53,116 bases of DNA from Raineya orbicola (GCF_002843425.1 NZ_NKXO01000026.1:1-53116); one strand, 5' to 3'. Shown: positions 16,651 to 26,095, numbered from the stretch's first letter. Numbers and translations are program-made. The notes: generated by a model from the letters alone, not told the origin.

Positions 16651-17682
16651 ATGACTATGCAAGTCAAAAAAGATGAAAAACCCATTTTAGGCATCACCTT
16701 AGGAGACTACAATGGCATAGGTCCTGAAATCGTATTAAAGGCTCTTGCCGATACTCGTCTGCTTGCTTTTTGCACACCCATTATCTATGGCTCTCTGAAA
16801 GTTTTGAGCAAGTATCGTAAAATTTTGCAGATTGAAGAATTTAATGCTATTCTTATCAAAGATGCCGAACAAGCAAACCCCCGCAAAATCAATCTTATCA
16901 ATTGTTTTGATGATGCCGAAGTGCAACCCGGACAAATAACTGCCGAAGCAGGCAAAGCCGCCTTTTTATGCCTTGAAGCCTGCACCAAAGACCTCTTGCG
17001 TGGCGTTTTACAAGGTGTAGTTACTGCTCCTATCAACAAATACAATATTCAGAATGAGCACTTTCAGTTTGTTGGGCATACCGAGTATTTTACTGAAAAC
17101 TTCGGTGTAAGCGAATCGTTGATGTGTATGGTAAGCGAAAAGCTAAAAGTAGCTCTGCTCACAGGGCATATTCCTTTGAAAGAGGTTGCGTCTAAAATTA
17201 CCAAAGAAAAATTGCAAAGCAAACTTGGCTTGCTCATTCGTACTTTGCAGAAAGATTTTGGGGTGCAGAAACCTAAAATTGCTGTACTTGGTCTAAACCC
17301 TCACGCAGGCGAAGAGGGACTATTGGGTACGGAAGATATTGAAATTATTGAACCCGTAGTGCGTGAAATTCGCAAACAAGGCAATTTAGTATATGGTCCT
17401 TTTCCTGCTGATGGTTTATTTGGTAGTGGTAAATACGCCTCTTATGATGCTATTTTAGCTATGTATCACGACCAAGGATTAGTTGCTTTCAAAACTTTGG
17501 CTTTTGAAGAAGGAGTAAATTATACGGCGGGTTTGCCCATTGTACGCACCTCACCCGACCACGGCACCGCTTACAATATTGCAGGAAAAAATCAGGCAAA
17601 TCCCAATTCTATGTTACAAGCCATTTACACGGCTTGTGATATTATCAAAGCCCGACAAGGACTGAAATTAGCAACGGCGTGA
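16651..17682 (+). CDS. pdxA: 4-hydroxythreonine-4-phosphate dehydrogenase
   Basis: 343 residues. PdxA oxidises 4-phosphohydroxy-L-threonine in the DXP-dependent route to pyridoxal phosphate. Signatures: ILGITLGDYNGIGPEIVLKAL at the N-terminus (usual form GDPaGIGPE; Tyr replaces Pro here), VGHTEYF with a metal-binding His, LGLNPHAGE, and AMYHDQGLVAFKTL with the second His. PLP is the cofactor of GlyA (upstream) and SufS (in this window). The stop is five bases from the peptidase gene, suggesting joint transcription. Confidence 0.97.
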   Translation: MTMQVKKDEKPILGITLGDYNGIGPEIVLKALADTRLLAFCTPIIYGSLKVLSKYRKILQIEEFNAILIKDAEQANPRKINLINCFDDAEVQPGQITAEAGKAAFLCLEACTKDLLRGVLQGVVTAPINKYNIQNEHFQFVGHTEYFTENFGVSESLMCMVSEKLKVALLTGHIPLKEVASKITKEKLQSKLGLLIRTLQKDFGVQKPKIAVLGLNPHAGEEGLLGTEDIEIIEPVVREIRKQGNLVYGPFPADGLFGSGKYASYDAILAMYHDQGLVAFKTLAFEEGVNYTAGLPIVRTSPDHGTAYNIAGKNQANPNSMLQAIYTACDIIKARQGLKLATA

Positions 17683-17686
17683 CGCT

Positions 17687-18949
17687 ATGAAATTGTGCAA
17701 GTTTTTGGTTTATTCCTTCACTTTACTCTTTTTTGCTCTCACAGGTTTTTCCCAAGATTTAGACCGAGTTCGTAAAAACCTTCAAAAGCTCTGTTCCCCC
17801 GAATTCAATGGCAGAGGCTATGTAAAAAAAGGTGATTCGCTGGCTTCCGCTTGGATTGCCCAAGAGTTTGAAAAAATTGGCTTACAGCGTTTTGAAAACT
17901 CTTATTTTCAAAATTTTAGCACAAGTATCAACACTTTTCCCAAAGAAATTCAATGCAGTTTGGATAACAAAAAATTGATTTTAGGGAAAGATTTTATTAT
18001 CAGTGCCGATAGTCCTTCGGCTTTTGGTAAAGTTCGGATAGTTTTATTGGATACGCTTCTCTTTTCAGACAAAGACCGCCGTAAAAAGTTTTTTGAGCAA
18101 GACTTCCGAAAAAAAGCCTTGGTCTATCCCATTCGTTGGTCAAAAAAATTTGCCGAATTGAGCCGTAGTGAAATGGAAAAATTAGAACAGGCAAGCGTAT
18201 GGATTTCTTTGCACCCCAAACTCACTGCAAGCGTTTCTGTATGGCAAGATAAAATACCTGAAATTCAAATTTTACAAAGCGTTTGGAAGCCTACTTACAA
18301 GCAAATCAATTTTCATATCCGCAATAAGTTTATTGAAAAATACAATACCCGTAATGTGATTGGCTACCTCAGAGGTACTATACAACCCGATAGCTTCGTA
18401 GTTTTTACAGCTCATTATGACCATTTGGGTAGTATGGGCAATATTTATTTCCCCGGTGCTAATGATAATGCCAGTGGTATAACTATGCTTTTAGAACTTG
18501 CTCATTATTATCAGCAAAATCCTGCTAAATATTCCGTAGCTTTTATAGCTTTTGCCGCCGAAGAAGCAGGACTCATAGGCTCACAATTTTACACACAAAA
18601 CCCTTTGTTTCCTCTTGCACAAATTAAAGTTTTGCTCAATTTAGATTTGGTAGGCACAGGAGATGAAGGGATTACGATAGTGAACGGAGCGATTTTTGAA
18701 AAAGACTTTGAAATCTTGCAAAAAATCAACGAAAAATATCAGTTACTACCCAAAATAGCCAAAAGAGGCAAAGCCGCCAATTCTGACCATTACTTTTTCT
18801 CAGAAAAAGGTGTAAAAGCCTTTTTTATTTACACAATGGGTGGCATAAAAGCCTATCACGATATTGATGATAAACCTGAAACACTACCCCTAACAAAGTA
18901 CAAAGAGCTTTTCAAGCTCATTACCGAGTATATCAAAGTATGTGAATAA
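17687..18949 (+). CDS. M28 family zinc peptidase, exported
   Basis: 420 residues with an N-terminal signal peptide (about 1-22, ending LTGFS). The M28 catalytic domain lies in the C-terminal half: His243 and Asp245 in TAHYDHLG, bridging Asp260 in GANDNASG, the catalytic Glu292/Glu293 pair in AAEEAGLIGS, an Asp in NLDLVG, and a His in SDHYFFSEKG. Such aminopeptidases trim peptides in the periplasm or outside the cell. The N-terminal 200 residues may be the PA-like or accessory region that often precedes this domain. Five bases separate it from pdxA. Confidence 0.93.
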   Translation: MKLCKFLVYSFTLLFFALTGFSQDLDRVRKNLQKLCSPEFNGRGYVKKGDSLASAWIAQEFEKIGLQRFENSYFQNFSTSINTFPKEIQCSLDNKKLILGKDFIISADSPSAFGKVRIVLLDTLLFSDKDRRKKFFEQDFRKKALVYPIRWSKKFAELSRSEMEKLEQASVWISLHPKLTASVSVWQDKIPEIQILQSVWKPTYKQINFHIRNKFIEKYNTRNVIGYLRGTIQPDSFVVFTAHYDHLGSMGNIYFPGANDNASGITMLLELAHYYQQNPAKYSVAFIAFAAEEAGLIGSQFYTQNPLFPLAQIKVLLNLDLVGTGDEGITIVNGAIFEKDFEILQKINEKYQLLPKIAKRGKAANSDHYFFSEKGVKAFFIYTMGGIKAYHDIDDKPETLPLTKYKELFKLITEYIKVCE

Positions 18950-18988
18950 ATTTTTGCTTTTTTTGGAACGTTTTTTGAAAAAAATTGT

Positions 18989-18996
18989 TACCTTTG
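18989..18996 (+). promoter_or_regulatory. -7 box of the DUF349 gene promoter
   Basis: TACCTTTG fits the -7 element TAnnTTTG. No TTTG at the right distance upstream is seen, so only half of the promoter is supported. The start codon lies 86 bases further on, leaving a leader long enough for the hairpin at 19037-19066. Confidence 0.45.
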
Positions 18997-19036
18997 TTAC
19001 CTAACCTCAATAGCTTAAAACACTATTTTTCAACGC

Positions 19037-19066
19037 ATAGCCTTATATTTCTGATGTAAAGGCTAT
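19037..19066 (+). promoter_or_regulatory. Leader hairpin before the DUF349 gene
   Basis: ATAGCCTT (19037-19044) and AAGGCTAT (19059-19066) make an 8-bp perfect stem with a 14-base loop, ending 16 bases before the ATG. A-rich sequence follows, so it is not a terminator. It may affect translation start or RNA stability. Confidence 0.4.
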
Positions 19067-19082
19067 AAAAATTGAAACTGCT

Positions 19083-20393
19083 ATGAACATTACCTACAAT
19101 CACCCTTACGGCTATATTGCAGATGGCAAAGTTTTTTTGAAAGGCTATTTGAACTATCCTGATAGAGAAATTGGAGTAGTCAAAGAAACTGATGAAAAAT
19201 CTATTGAATATTTTGAAAAACGCTATGCCGAACTTTGTGAAAAAATCAATAAACTTGAACAAGATATTCATCAAGCCGAAAACAAAGGCTCTTATCTAAT
19301 GAAATTGCTCCACCTTCGCGAATATACCCTACAATTCAAAGGATTGGGCGATTTTCCTGTATTACTTTCTCGATTAGATGAATTGGAGAAGTTTCTACGT
19401 TCTTTGATAGAGCAAAACAGACAACGCAATTTGGATATTAAAAACCAAATTCTTGCCGATTTGGCTCTGCTCGTAGATGAAACCGATTGGAAAACAACTG
19501 ATGCCAAAGTAGAAGAACTCAAACAACGTTGGATTCGTACAGGGGCAGTGGAGGAATCGCAACAGGCAGAAATGGAAGATCATTTTACAAGACTCATCAA
19601 GGCGTATTATCAGCATAAAAAAGAGCATTTCAAGCGAAAAGCCGAGGAGGTCAAGAATAGGCTTAATCAATATCGCCTGCTTGTGGATAAAGCCAGCATT
19701 CTTAAACTTTCTGACGATTTTGAAGCTACGGCATTAGCTTTCAAAGAAATGCAACAACAATGGAAAACCATTGGGAAAGTACCTCAAAAAAAATTAGAAA
19801 AATATTGGGAACGCTTCAAAAAAATCAATAATGAGTTTTTTCACCGATACAAGCAGTTCAAGGAAGGAGTACCTGTGGAGCAAATCAAACCATTAGACCC
19901 TTTGGAGCAAGCTCGTATCATTCAGGAAAAACTTTGCAAGCGTGCTGAAAGTCTGATTGGTGTAAATACTGAAGCTAGCGTAAATGAAGCCAAACAGCTA
20001 CTTGTAACTTGGAAAAACGAAGTCAATAACCCTCGCTACTTGGATAAAAATCTTGCCAATCGTTTTCGTTATGCTTGCGATAGAATTTTTGAAGAAAGCT
20101 ACCTAATGAAAGTAGTAATGCGAAAGTACCCCGATTTTTATCAAAAACCCAAATTAGACCAGTTCCGTATCAAAACCAGTTTCCTACGAGAACTTATCCG
20201 TAAAGATGAGCAAGAAATTCATATTGCAGAAAGTAGCGATAACTATAAACCCGAACACAAAAGTTTCAATTTAGCTACACAAAAGCGTAAGGTTCAGGTG
20301 AAAAATATAATGCTTGAAGAGTTTGATAAAGAACTCAAAAAACTTTATACACCACCCAAAAATTTTCAGAAAAACTATATTCCCAAAAAATAA
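19083..20393 (+). CDS. DUF349 domain protein
   Basis: 436 residues, strongly helical and charged. Repeats of the DUF349 type are visible: a W at the helix start followed by 'TGAVEE' or 'IGKVPQKKLEKYWERFKKINNEFF', the family's hallmark (W-x-x-I-G-x-x-P then L/Y-W-x-x-F). At least two or three copies lie between about 140 and 340. DUF349 proteins are cytoplasmic and found across Bacteroidota; no enzyme activity is known. No signal peptide or membrane helix is seen. It precedes the DUF2795 gene by 64 bases. Confidence 0.88.
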   Translation: MNITYNHPYGYIADGKVFLKGYLNYPDREIGVVKETDEKSIEYFEKRYAELCEKINKLEQDIHQAENKGSYLMKLLHLREYTLQFKGLGDFPVLLSRLDELEKFLRSLIEQNRQRNLDIKNQILADLALLVDETDWKTTDAKVEELKQRWIRTGAVEESQQAEMEDHFTRLIKAYYQHKKEHFKRKAEEVKNRLNQYRLLVDKASILKLSDDFEATALAFKEMQQQWKTIGKVPQKKLEKYWERFKKINNEFFHRYKQFKEGVPVEQIKPLDPLEQARIIQEKLCKRAESLIGVNTEASVNEAKQLLVTWKNEVNNPRYLDKNLANRFRYACDRIFEESYLMKVVMRKYPDFYQKPKLDQFRIKTSFLRELIRKDEQEIHIAESSDNYKPEHKSFNLATQKRKVQVKNIMLEEFDKELKKLYTPPKNFQKNYIPKK

Positions 20394-20457
20394 ACCCACA
20401 TATTTTTGTTTTTTGTACATTTTTGGTAAATTGTTGAACTATAAATTTTGATGCCTT

Positions 20458-20679
20458 ATGTATTGGACTCTTGAATTAGCCTCGTATTTGGAAGATGCTC
20501 CCTGGCCCGCTACCAAAGATGAACTGATTGATTATGCGATTCGTTCAGGAGCACCTATGGAAGTAATTGAAAATTTGCAAGAACTTGAAGATGATGGGCA
20601 ACCATACGAAAACATTGAAGAAATCTGGCCCGATTATCCAACTAAAGAGGATTTCTTTTTCAACGAAGACGAATATTAA
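20458..20679 (+). CDS. DUF2795 family small acidic protein
   Basis: 73 residues, very acidic. The sequence MYWTLELASYLEDAPWPATKDELIDYAIRSGAP and the following 'VIENLQELEDDGQPYENIEEIWPDYPTKEDFFFNEDEY' match the Bacteroidota form of DUF2795: a short helical domain with the 'LED-APWPATK-EL-DYA-R-GAP' pattern. Function unknown. A strong terminator follows at once, so it ends its transcript. Confidence 0.9.
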   Translation: MYWTLELASYLEDAPWPATKDELIDYAIRSGAPMEVIENLQELEDDGQPYENIEEIWPDYPTKEDFFFNEDEY

Positions 20680-20683
20680 AACG

Positions 20684-20713
20684 AAAAGCTAACCATTCAG
20701 GTTAGCTTTTTTA
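20684..20713 (+). terminator. Intrinsic terminator after the DUF2795 gene
   Basis: AAAAGCTAACC (20684-20694) pairs perfectly with GGTTAGCTTTT (20700-20710) around a 5-base loop, followed by more T. It starts four bases after the stop codon. Confidence 0.9.
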
Positions 20714-20776
20714 GTTCTGTGTCATTTTTAGCAAAATTCAAACTTTTAGATATTCATCTTACCCCTAACAACTTAA

Positions 20777-20784
20777 TATTTTTG
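20777..20784 (+). promoter_or_regulatory. Possible -7 box of the radA promoter
   Basis: TATTTTTG agrees with TAnnTTTG and lies 71 bases before the GTG start of radA. No clear TTTG is seen 19-20 bases upstream. Confidence 0.4.
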
Positions 20785-20791
20785 CAAAAAA

Positions 20792-20863
20792 ATGAGAAGC
20801 CTTAAAAATCTCCTGATAAAATATTCGTATTTTCAAGGCTCAAAAAGATTGTTCAGTGGCTAA
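20792..20863 (+). CDS. Possible 23-residue upstream reading frame overlapping the radA start
   Basis: ATG at 20792 opens a 23-codon frame (MRSLKNLLIKYSYFQGSKRL and three more residues) ending at TAA 20861-20863, five bases inside radA. It lies between the predicted promoter and the radA GTG. It could be a leader peptide that couples translation to the weak GTG start, or chance. No homology is recognised. Confidence 0.25.
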   Translation: MRSLKNLLIKYSYFQGSKRLFSG

Positions 20864-22226
20864 AACAAAAACAACCTTCTTTTGTCAGAGTTGTGGGTAT
20901 CAGTCGCCCAAATGGTTAGGCAGATGCCCCTCTTGCCAACAATGGAATACCTTTGTAGAGGAAATTTTAGAAAAAACCGAACCCAGCAAAGGCGAATGGA
21001 AAAGTAGTACTTCCACGAAAATCAGCAATAAGCCCAAATTGCTTGCAGAAGTAGATTTTGAGGCTCAACCGCGTATGCTCACACCTGATAAAGAACTCAA
21101 TAGAGTTTTGGGTGGGGGTATTGTGGCGGGTTCTTTGGTGCTTATTGGCGGTGAGCCGGGTATCGGAAAATCTACGCTAATGCTTCAAATCGCTTTGGGT
21201 TTGCGTGGAAAGAGAGTTTTGTATGTTTCAGGAGAAGAGAGCGAACAGCAAATTAAAATGAGAGCAGAACGCCTGGAACAAAAGGGGGCAGAGTGTTATT
21301 TGCTTTGCGAAACCTCCACACAAAATATTTTCAAGCAGATTGAAAATTTAGAGCCTGATATTGTGATCGTGGATTCCATTCAGACACTTCATTCTGCATT
21401 TATTGAATCTTCGGCGGGTAGCATTTCGCAAGTGCGAGAATGTACCGCCGAACTAATGAAATTTGCCAAAGAAACTGCCACCCCCGTTTTTCTCATAGGA
21501 CATATCACCAAAGAAGGGACACTTGCGGGTCCGAAGGTTTTGGAACATATGGTGGATACGGTTTTGCAATTTGAGGGTGATAGACATTTGGCATATCGCA
21601 TTTTACGGACTACCAAAAACCGCTTTGGTTCTACTTCTGAATTAGGCATTTACGAAATGCTTGCCACAGGTTTGCGAGAAGTAAGCAATCCTTCGGAAAT
21701 ACTTATTTCGCAAAGAGAGGAAACTTTAAGCGGCGTGAGCATTGGGGCAACGATGGAAGGAAATCGCCCTTTACTGATTGAAGTGCAATCTTTGGTAAGT
21801 CCTGCCACTTATGGCACGCCTCAACGCAGTAGCACAGGCTTTGATAGCAAACGGCTCAATATGTTGCTGGCTGTTTTGGAAAAAAGAGGAGGCTTTCGGC
21901 TAAGTACGCAAGATGTTTTTCTGAACATTACAGGCGGTTTGCGTATAGAAGACCCCGCTATTGATTTGGCAGTGTGTTGCTCGGTAGCTTCCTCTTATGA
22001 AGATATTCCTATTTCGCCGAAGATTTGCTTTGCCGCCGAAGTGGGCTTGGGAGGAGAAATTAGAGCCATTAGCCGAATAGAAAATCGCATCAGCGAAGCT
22101 GAAAAGTTAGGCTTTGAAACTATTTTTATCTCTCGTTACAACCTTAAAGGCTTACAAACCTCTAATTTCAAAATTCAAATCAAGGCAATGAGCAAACTTG
22201 ATGAGGTATTTAGAGCCATTTTTTGA
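20856..22226 (+). CDS. radA: DNA repair protein RadA (Sms)
   Basis: 456 residues. RadA helps branch migration and resolution of recombination intermediates. In order: a four-cysteine zinc finger (Cys10, Cys13, Cys24, Cys27 in FFCQSCGYQSPKWLGRCPSC), a RecA-like ATPase with Walker A GGEPGIGKST (98-107), the RadA-specific TKNRFGSTSE motif, and a C-terminal Lon-protease-like domain (from about 290). The start is GTG at 20856, fixed by the family's usual N-terminus MAKTKT. Confidence 0.98.
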   Translation: MAKTKTTFFCQSCGYQSPKWLGRCPSCQQWNTFVEEILEKTEPSKGEWKSSTSTKISNKPKLLAEVDFEAQPRMLTPDKELNRVLGGGIVAGSLVLIGGEPGIGKSTLMLQIALGLRGKRVLYVSGEESEQQIKMRAERLEQKGAECYLLCETSTQNIFKQIENLEPDIVIVDSIQTLHSAFIESSAGSISQVRECTAELMKFAKETATPVFLIGHITKEGTLAGPKVLEHMVDTVLQFEGDRHLAYRILRTTKNRFGSTSELGIYEMLATGLREVSNPSEILISQREETLSGVSIGATMEGNRPLLIEVQSLVSPATYGTPQRSSTGFDSKRLNMLLAVLEKRGGFRLSTQDVFLNITGGLRIEDPAIDLAVCCSVASSYEDIPISPKICFAAEVGLGGEIRAISRIENRISEAEKLGFETIFISRYNLKGLQTSNFKIQIKAMSKLDEVFRAIF

Positions 22227-22229
22227 AAA

Positions 22230-22883
22230 TTATTCTTGTTGAGGTTCGGGGAATTTCATCGTAAAACGAGGCACAGCAATTGCCGCAAGCAATTTTTGCC
22301 GACTAATATCAGGAAACAAATCAGAGCCGACTTGAATATTTTGCACTTTGCAGAGTTTTGCCCAGCCTTTCCCTTGTGGGGTAGTGTGTAAAAGTGTTTC
22401 TTTTCGCCACTGGTAAAAATGAAACGGAAACCACGCTGTATTTACATAAAAAGGCAAGCCGTAAGGTTTGATTTCTGCACTGAAAAAGTTTCTCTCGTCT
22501 TTGCTTACCACGAAACGTTCAAAACCTTTTTCTACTTTTTCCCAACGAAAATCAGCAAGTTCTTTGGGAATACCCCAGTTTTCAATGCCATTCCATACGC
22601 TTTCGTAGGTAGAAACGTAAATTTTGGAAATATGAAAAGCCTTTCTTTGTCTGAACTGAAAAAGACCTGGAATGAAAAGCAGTTCTTTGTACGCCCCCAC
22701 AGGTGATTCAGCATAATCTACAAGCATAACACTGCCCACAATACCCTTAAATTTATCTAACAAGTGCTTGGGTAAAAAGCCATTTTGTTCTATAAAAGTT
22801 TTTTCAAAACGATACAGCAAGATATAACCTTTTCCATACAACACCCAAGGCGGTCGGGCAATAGTGTTGGGAATTTTATCCAT
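22230..22883 (-). CDS. Acetoacetate decarboxylase-fold protein
   Basis: 218 residues from the ATG at 22883 (MDKIPNTIARPPWVLYGKGY). Two regions point to the acetoacetate decarboxylase superfamily: AESPVGAYKELLFIPG (58-73), the substrate-cavity segment, and WGIPKELADF (103-112), where Lys107 lines up with the Schiff-base lysine region (usual form 'xGxPKxxA'). Family members decarboxylate or condense keto acids, and many have unknown substrates. It is convergent with radA (3 bases between stops) and divergent from typA. Naming it Adc would overreach. Confidence 0.65.
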   Translation of the reverse strand: MDKIPNTIARPPWVLYGKGYILLYRFEKTFIEQNGFLPKHLLDKFKGIVGSVMLVDYAESPVGAYKELLFIPGLFQFRQRKAFHISKIYVSTYESVWNGIENWGIPKELADFRWEKVEKGFERFVVSKDERNFFSAEIKPYGLPFYVNTAWFPFHFYQWRKETLLHTTPQGKGWAKLCKVQNIQVGSDLFPDISRQKLLAAIAVPRFTMKFPEPQQE

Positions 22884-22960
22884 AAATGAATATTTTGCAA
22901 ACAATTTATCAATTCTTTGATAAAAACACAAGTACGCAAACAAGTTTCCGTCTTTTTTTG

Positions 22961-22968
22961 TATCTTTG
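22961..22968 (+). promoter_or_regulatory. -7 box of the typA promoter
   Basis: TATCTTTG followed by CA is the commonest form of the -7 element in this phylum and stands 25 bases before the typA ATG. The -33 TTTG is not evident at the right distance. Confidence 0.55.
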
Positions 22969-22992
22969 CACCTTCAAAAAATACAAGCCTCT

Positions 22993-24795
22993 ATGAATAT
23001 CCGAAATATTGCGATTATTGCTCACGTAGATCACGGAAAAACTACTTTGGTAGATAAAATGATTCACTCTGCCAAACTTTTCAGAGAAAATCAGCAATTT
23101 GATGACCTGATTTTAGACAACAACGAACTTGAACGTGAGCGTGGTATTACAATTGTTTCTAAAAATGTTTCCATTCGCTACAAAGATACTAAAATCAATA
23201 TCATAGACACACCCGGACACGCCGATTTTGGAGGCGAGGTAGAGCGTGTGTTAAAAATGGCTGATGGCGTATTGCTCTTGGTAGATGCCTTTGAGGGTCC
23301 TATGCCTCAAACGCGTTTTGTACTTACCAAAGCCATTCAGTTGGGCTTGAAACCTGTTTTGGTTATCAACAAAGTAGATAAACCCAACTGCCGTCCCGAT
23401 GAAGTACACGAAGCTGTTTTTGATTTGATGTTCAATGTAGGTGCTAACGAAGAGCAGTTAGATTTCGTAACCCTTTATGGTTCTGCCAAACAAGGCTGGA
23501 TGAGCTATGACTGGAAACAGCCTACCACCGATATTACACCGCTTTTAGATACCATTTTGAAGGTTATTCCTCCTCCTAAAACCGAGCAAGGTTCTTTGCA
23601 GATGCAAATTACCTCTCTGGATTACTCCAACTTTTTAGGCAGAATTGCCATTGGGCGTGTGTATAGGGGTGAAATTGCCGTGGGTATGCAAGTGGCTTTG
23701 TGTAAAGCCGATGGTTCTGTGAAAAAGATGCGTGTGAAAGAATTGCAAACCTTTGAAGGCTTAAACCGAGCCAGTGTAGAAAAAGTGCAAGCAGGTGATA
23801 TTTGTGCCGTAGTTGGTTTGGAAGAGTTTGAAATTGGCGATACTATTGCAGATGTAGAAAAGCCCGAAGCTCTGCCAAGAATTGCCATTGATGAGCCTAC
23901 AATGAGTATGCTTTTCACTATCAATAACTCACCTTTTTTTGGTAGAGATGGCAAATTTGTTACTTCTCGCCATTTACGAGATAGATTGCTCAAAGAAACA
24001 GAAAAAAACCTTGCTTTGCGTGTAGAATTCACCGACCGCGAAGATACCTTTATTGTCTATGGCAGAGGTATTTTGCATCTTTCTATACTGATTGAAACGA
24101 TGCGTAGAGAAGGTTATGAGTTGCAAGTAGGACAGCCACGCGTGCTTTTCAAGGAAATAGAGGGGCAAAAACACGAACCTATTGAAACGCTTGTGGTTGA
24201 TGTTCCTGAAAATGTAGCAGGAAAAGTAATAGAACTCGCCACCCAACGCAAAGGCGAACTAATGGTAATGGAGCCCAAAGGCGATTTGCAACATTTGGAG
24301 TTCAAAATTCCTTCTCGTGGGCTAATTGGCTTGCGAAACTTGGTGCTTACTGCTACCCAAGGCGAAGCCGTGATGACACACAGGTTCATTGGTTATGAAC
24401 CCTACAAAGGCGATATTCCTGAACGTACCAGTGGTTCGCTGATTTCCAAAGATACAGGTCCTGCTACGGCTTACTCCATTGATAAATTGCAAGATAGGGG
24501 CAAATTTTTCATTGACCCCGGCGAGGAAGTCTATGGTGGGCAAATCATCGGCGAACATACACGCGGCTCTGATTTGGTTGTAAATGTTCAAACAGCTAAA
24601 AAACTGACAAATGTGCGTGCCGCAGGCTCTGACGAAAATGTAAAAATTGCTCCCAAAGTGCAGTTTTCTTTGGAGGAAGCTATGGAGTACATTCAGAAAG
24701 ATGAGTACGTGGAAGTAACCCCCACGGCTATTCGTATGCGTAAAATTTACCTCGACGAAAACGAAAGAAAACGAATGGAAAAGGAGTTCAGTTAG
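22993..24795 (+). CDS. typA: Ribosome-associated translational GTPase TypA/BipA
   Basis: 600 residues from the ATG at 22993 ([18 protein letters not shown]). A TTG at 22966 would add nine residues but lies in the promoter. The EF-G-like GTPase domain carries the P-loop AHVDHGKTT (10-18), the switch region [19 protein letters not shown], and NKVDKP. The two beta-barrel domains and the TypA-specific C-terminal domain (about 500-600) are present. TypA helps 50S assembly and growth at stress temperatures. It ends three bases before pth, so the two are probably co-transcribed. Confidence 0.98.
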   Translation: MNIRNIAIIAHVDHGKTTLVDKMIHSAKLFRENQQFDDLILDNNELERERGITIVSKNVSIRYKDTKINIIDTPGHADFGGEVERVLKMADGVLLLVDAFEGPMPQTRFVLTKAIQLGLKPVLVINKVDKPNCRPDEVHEAVFDLMFNVGANEEQLDFVTLYGSAKQGWMSYDWKQPTTDITPLLDTILKVIPPPKTEQGSLQMQITSLDYSNFLGRIAIGRVYRGEIAVGMQVALCKADGSVKKMRVKELQTFEGLNRASVEKVQAGDICAVVGLEEFEIGDTIADVEKPEALPRIAIDEPTMSMLFTINNSPFFGRDGKFVTSRHLRDRLLKETEKNLALRVEFTDREDTFIVYGRGILHLSILIETMRREGYELQVGQPRVLFKEIEGQKHEPIETLVVDVPENVAGKVIELATQRKGELMVMEPKGDLQHLEFKIPSRGLIGLRNLVLTATQGEAVMTHRFIGYEPYKGDIPERTSGSLISKDTGPATAYSIDKLQDRGKFFIDPGEEVYGGQIIGEHTRGSDLVVNVQTAKKLTNVRAAGSDENVKIAPKVQFSLEEAMEYIQKDEYVEVTPTAIRMRKIYLDENERKRMEKEFS

Positions 24796-24797
24796 GT

Positions 24798-25367
24798 ATG
24801 CAAAAATTTCTGATTGTAGGATTGGGTAATATTGGCTCGGAGTATGCTCTTACTCGGCACAATATTGGTTTTATGGTAGTGGATAAACTTGCCTCTATGC
24901 AAGAAGCTAATTTCCAAACCGACCGCCTTGCTGATGTTGCCGATTTTAAGCATAAAGGAAAGCATATTTTTTTAATCAAACCCTCAACTTATATGAATTT
25001 GAGTGGCAGGGCGGTTAATTATTGGAAACAAGAACTTAAAATCTCGCAGGAAAACATATTAGTCATTACCGATGATGTGGCTTTGCCTTTTGGAAAAATC
25101 CGTTTGCGTAGCAAAGGCTCTGACGGCGGACACAACGGATTAAAAAATATTCAAGAAGTGCTTCAAAGTCAGGAGTATGCTCGTATGCGTATTGGGGTAG
25201 GTAACAATTATCCCAAAGGTATGCAAGCGGAGTATGTACTTAGTCCTTTTTCTACTGACGAGCAAAAAGAGTTACCTAAGATTTTAGAAACAGCTTCTCA
25301 AGCAGTACTGACTTTTTGTTTGGAAGGTATTAGCAATGCAATGAATAAGTTTAATAGCAAAGGCTAA
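24798..25367 (+). CDS. pth: Peptidyl-tRNA hydrolase
   Basis: 189 residues, normal length. Pth frees tRNA from peptidyl-tRNAs that drop off ribosomes. Signatures: VGLGNIGSEYALTRHNIGF with Asn11 and catalytic His21, KPSTYMNLSG, ITDDVALPFGKIRLRSKGSDGGHNGLKNI with the conserved Asp and the tRNA-binding GGHNGL. It follows typA by two bases and is convergent with the SDR gene, whose stop is only eight bases away. Confidence 0.98.
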   Translation: MQKFLIVGLGNIGSEYALTRHNIGFMVVDKLASMQEANFQTDRLADVADFKHKGKHIFLIKPSTYMNLSGRAVNYWKQELKISQENILVITDDVALPFGKIRLRSKGSDGGHNGLKNIQEVLQSQEYARMRIGVGNNYPKGMQAEYVLSPFSTDEQKELPKILETASQAVLTFCLEGISNAMNKFNSKG

Positions 25368-25375
25368 ATATCAGA

Positions 25376-26095
25376 TTAAGACGCTTGCGAGGTTGCAAAC
25401 TGAGCAAAGCGTTCTTCGTCATAGATAGTTTGTAAGAAAGAAGACTCAAAAATTTTGAAACCGCCCTGCAATTTGCAAGCATCTTTACCTAACTGATACA
25501 TCGCTACTGCTACGGCTTTGGCTTCTATGGGGCGATACTTTTTTAAGCCTCCTACCATCATAAATTCAAGCCCTTTGGCAATTACTTTGCCAATCTCTTC
25601 GCCCAAACGAAACTCCGACCTTTCGCCAAGAAGCAAAGAAGGGCGAATAATATGCGTACTTTTGAATTGCAAATGTTCAATAGCCTCCTCCACTTCACCT
25701 TTTACGCGATTGTAGTAAAAAGTGGAGCTTTTGCACGCCCCCATAGCAGTAACTATGGAAAAGTGGCTTGCTCCATTGAATTTAGCAATTTTGGCAATTT
25801 CAGTAGGATAGACGAAATCTACTTGGTAAAATTGTTCTTTCGTTTTTGCCTTTCTGATAGTTGTTCCCAAACAGCAATACACATCATTGGCTTTGATGAG
25901 ATGAGCGTAAGCCTCCAAGTTTTCAAAATCAATAATATGTTGGCTAAGTTTGATATGTTGTAGAGAAATAGGCTTGCGGGTGAGAACAATAACTTCCTGA
26001 TAGTAGTCATCTGCAAGCATTTGCTCCAAAAGGATAGACCCTACCAAACCCGTAGCACCTACGAGTAAGGCAGTTTTTTTATACGAACAGCCCAT
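25376..26095 (-). CDS. TIP30/HTATIP2-like atypical short-chain dehydrogenase
   Basis: 239 residues. An N-terminal Rossmann motif GATGLVGS (13-20) binds NAD(P), and Tyr and Lys of the YYNRVKGEVE segment (YxxxK) fit the SDR active site. The segments VYCCLGTTIRKAKTKEQF, HFSIVTAMGA and IIRPSLLLGERSEFR match the TIP30-like group of atypical SDRs found in many bacteria. Substrate unknown. It is transcribed alone from the box at 26141-26148. Confidence 0.85.
   Translation of the reverse strand: MGCSYKKTALLVGATGLVGSILLEQMLADDYYQEVIVLTRKPISLQHIKLSQHIIDFENLEAYAHLIKANDVYCCLGTTIRKAKTKEQFYQVDFVYPTEIAKIAKFNGASHFSIVTAMGACKSSTFYYNRVKGEVEEAIEHLQFKSTHIIRPSLLLGERSEFRLGEEIGKVIAKGLEFMMVGGLKKYRPIEAKAVAVAMYQLGKDACKLQGGFKIFESSFLQTIYDEERFAQFATSQAS

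Noticed and set aside
22966-22992. TTG start for TypA
   Set aside because: It overlaps the TATCTTTG promoter box; the family begins at [16 protein letters not shown].
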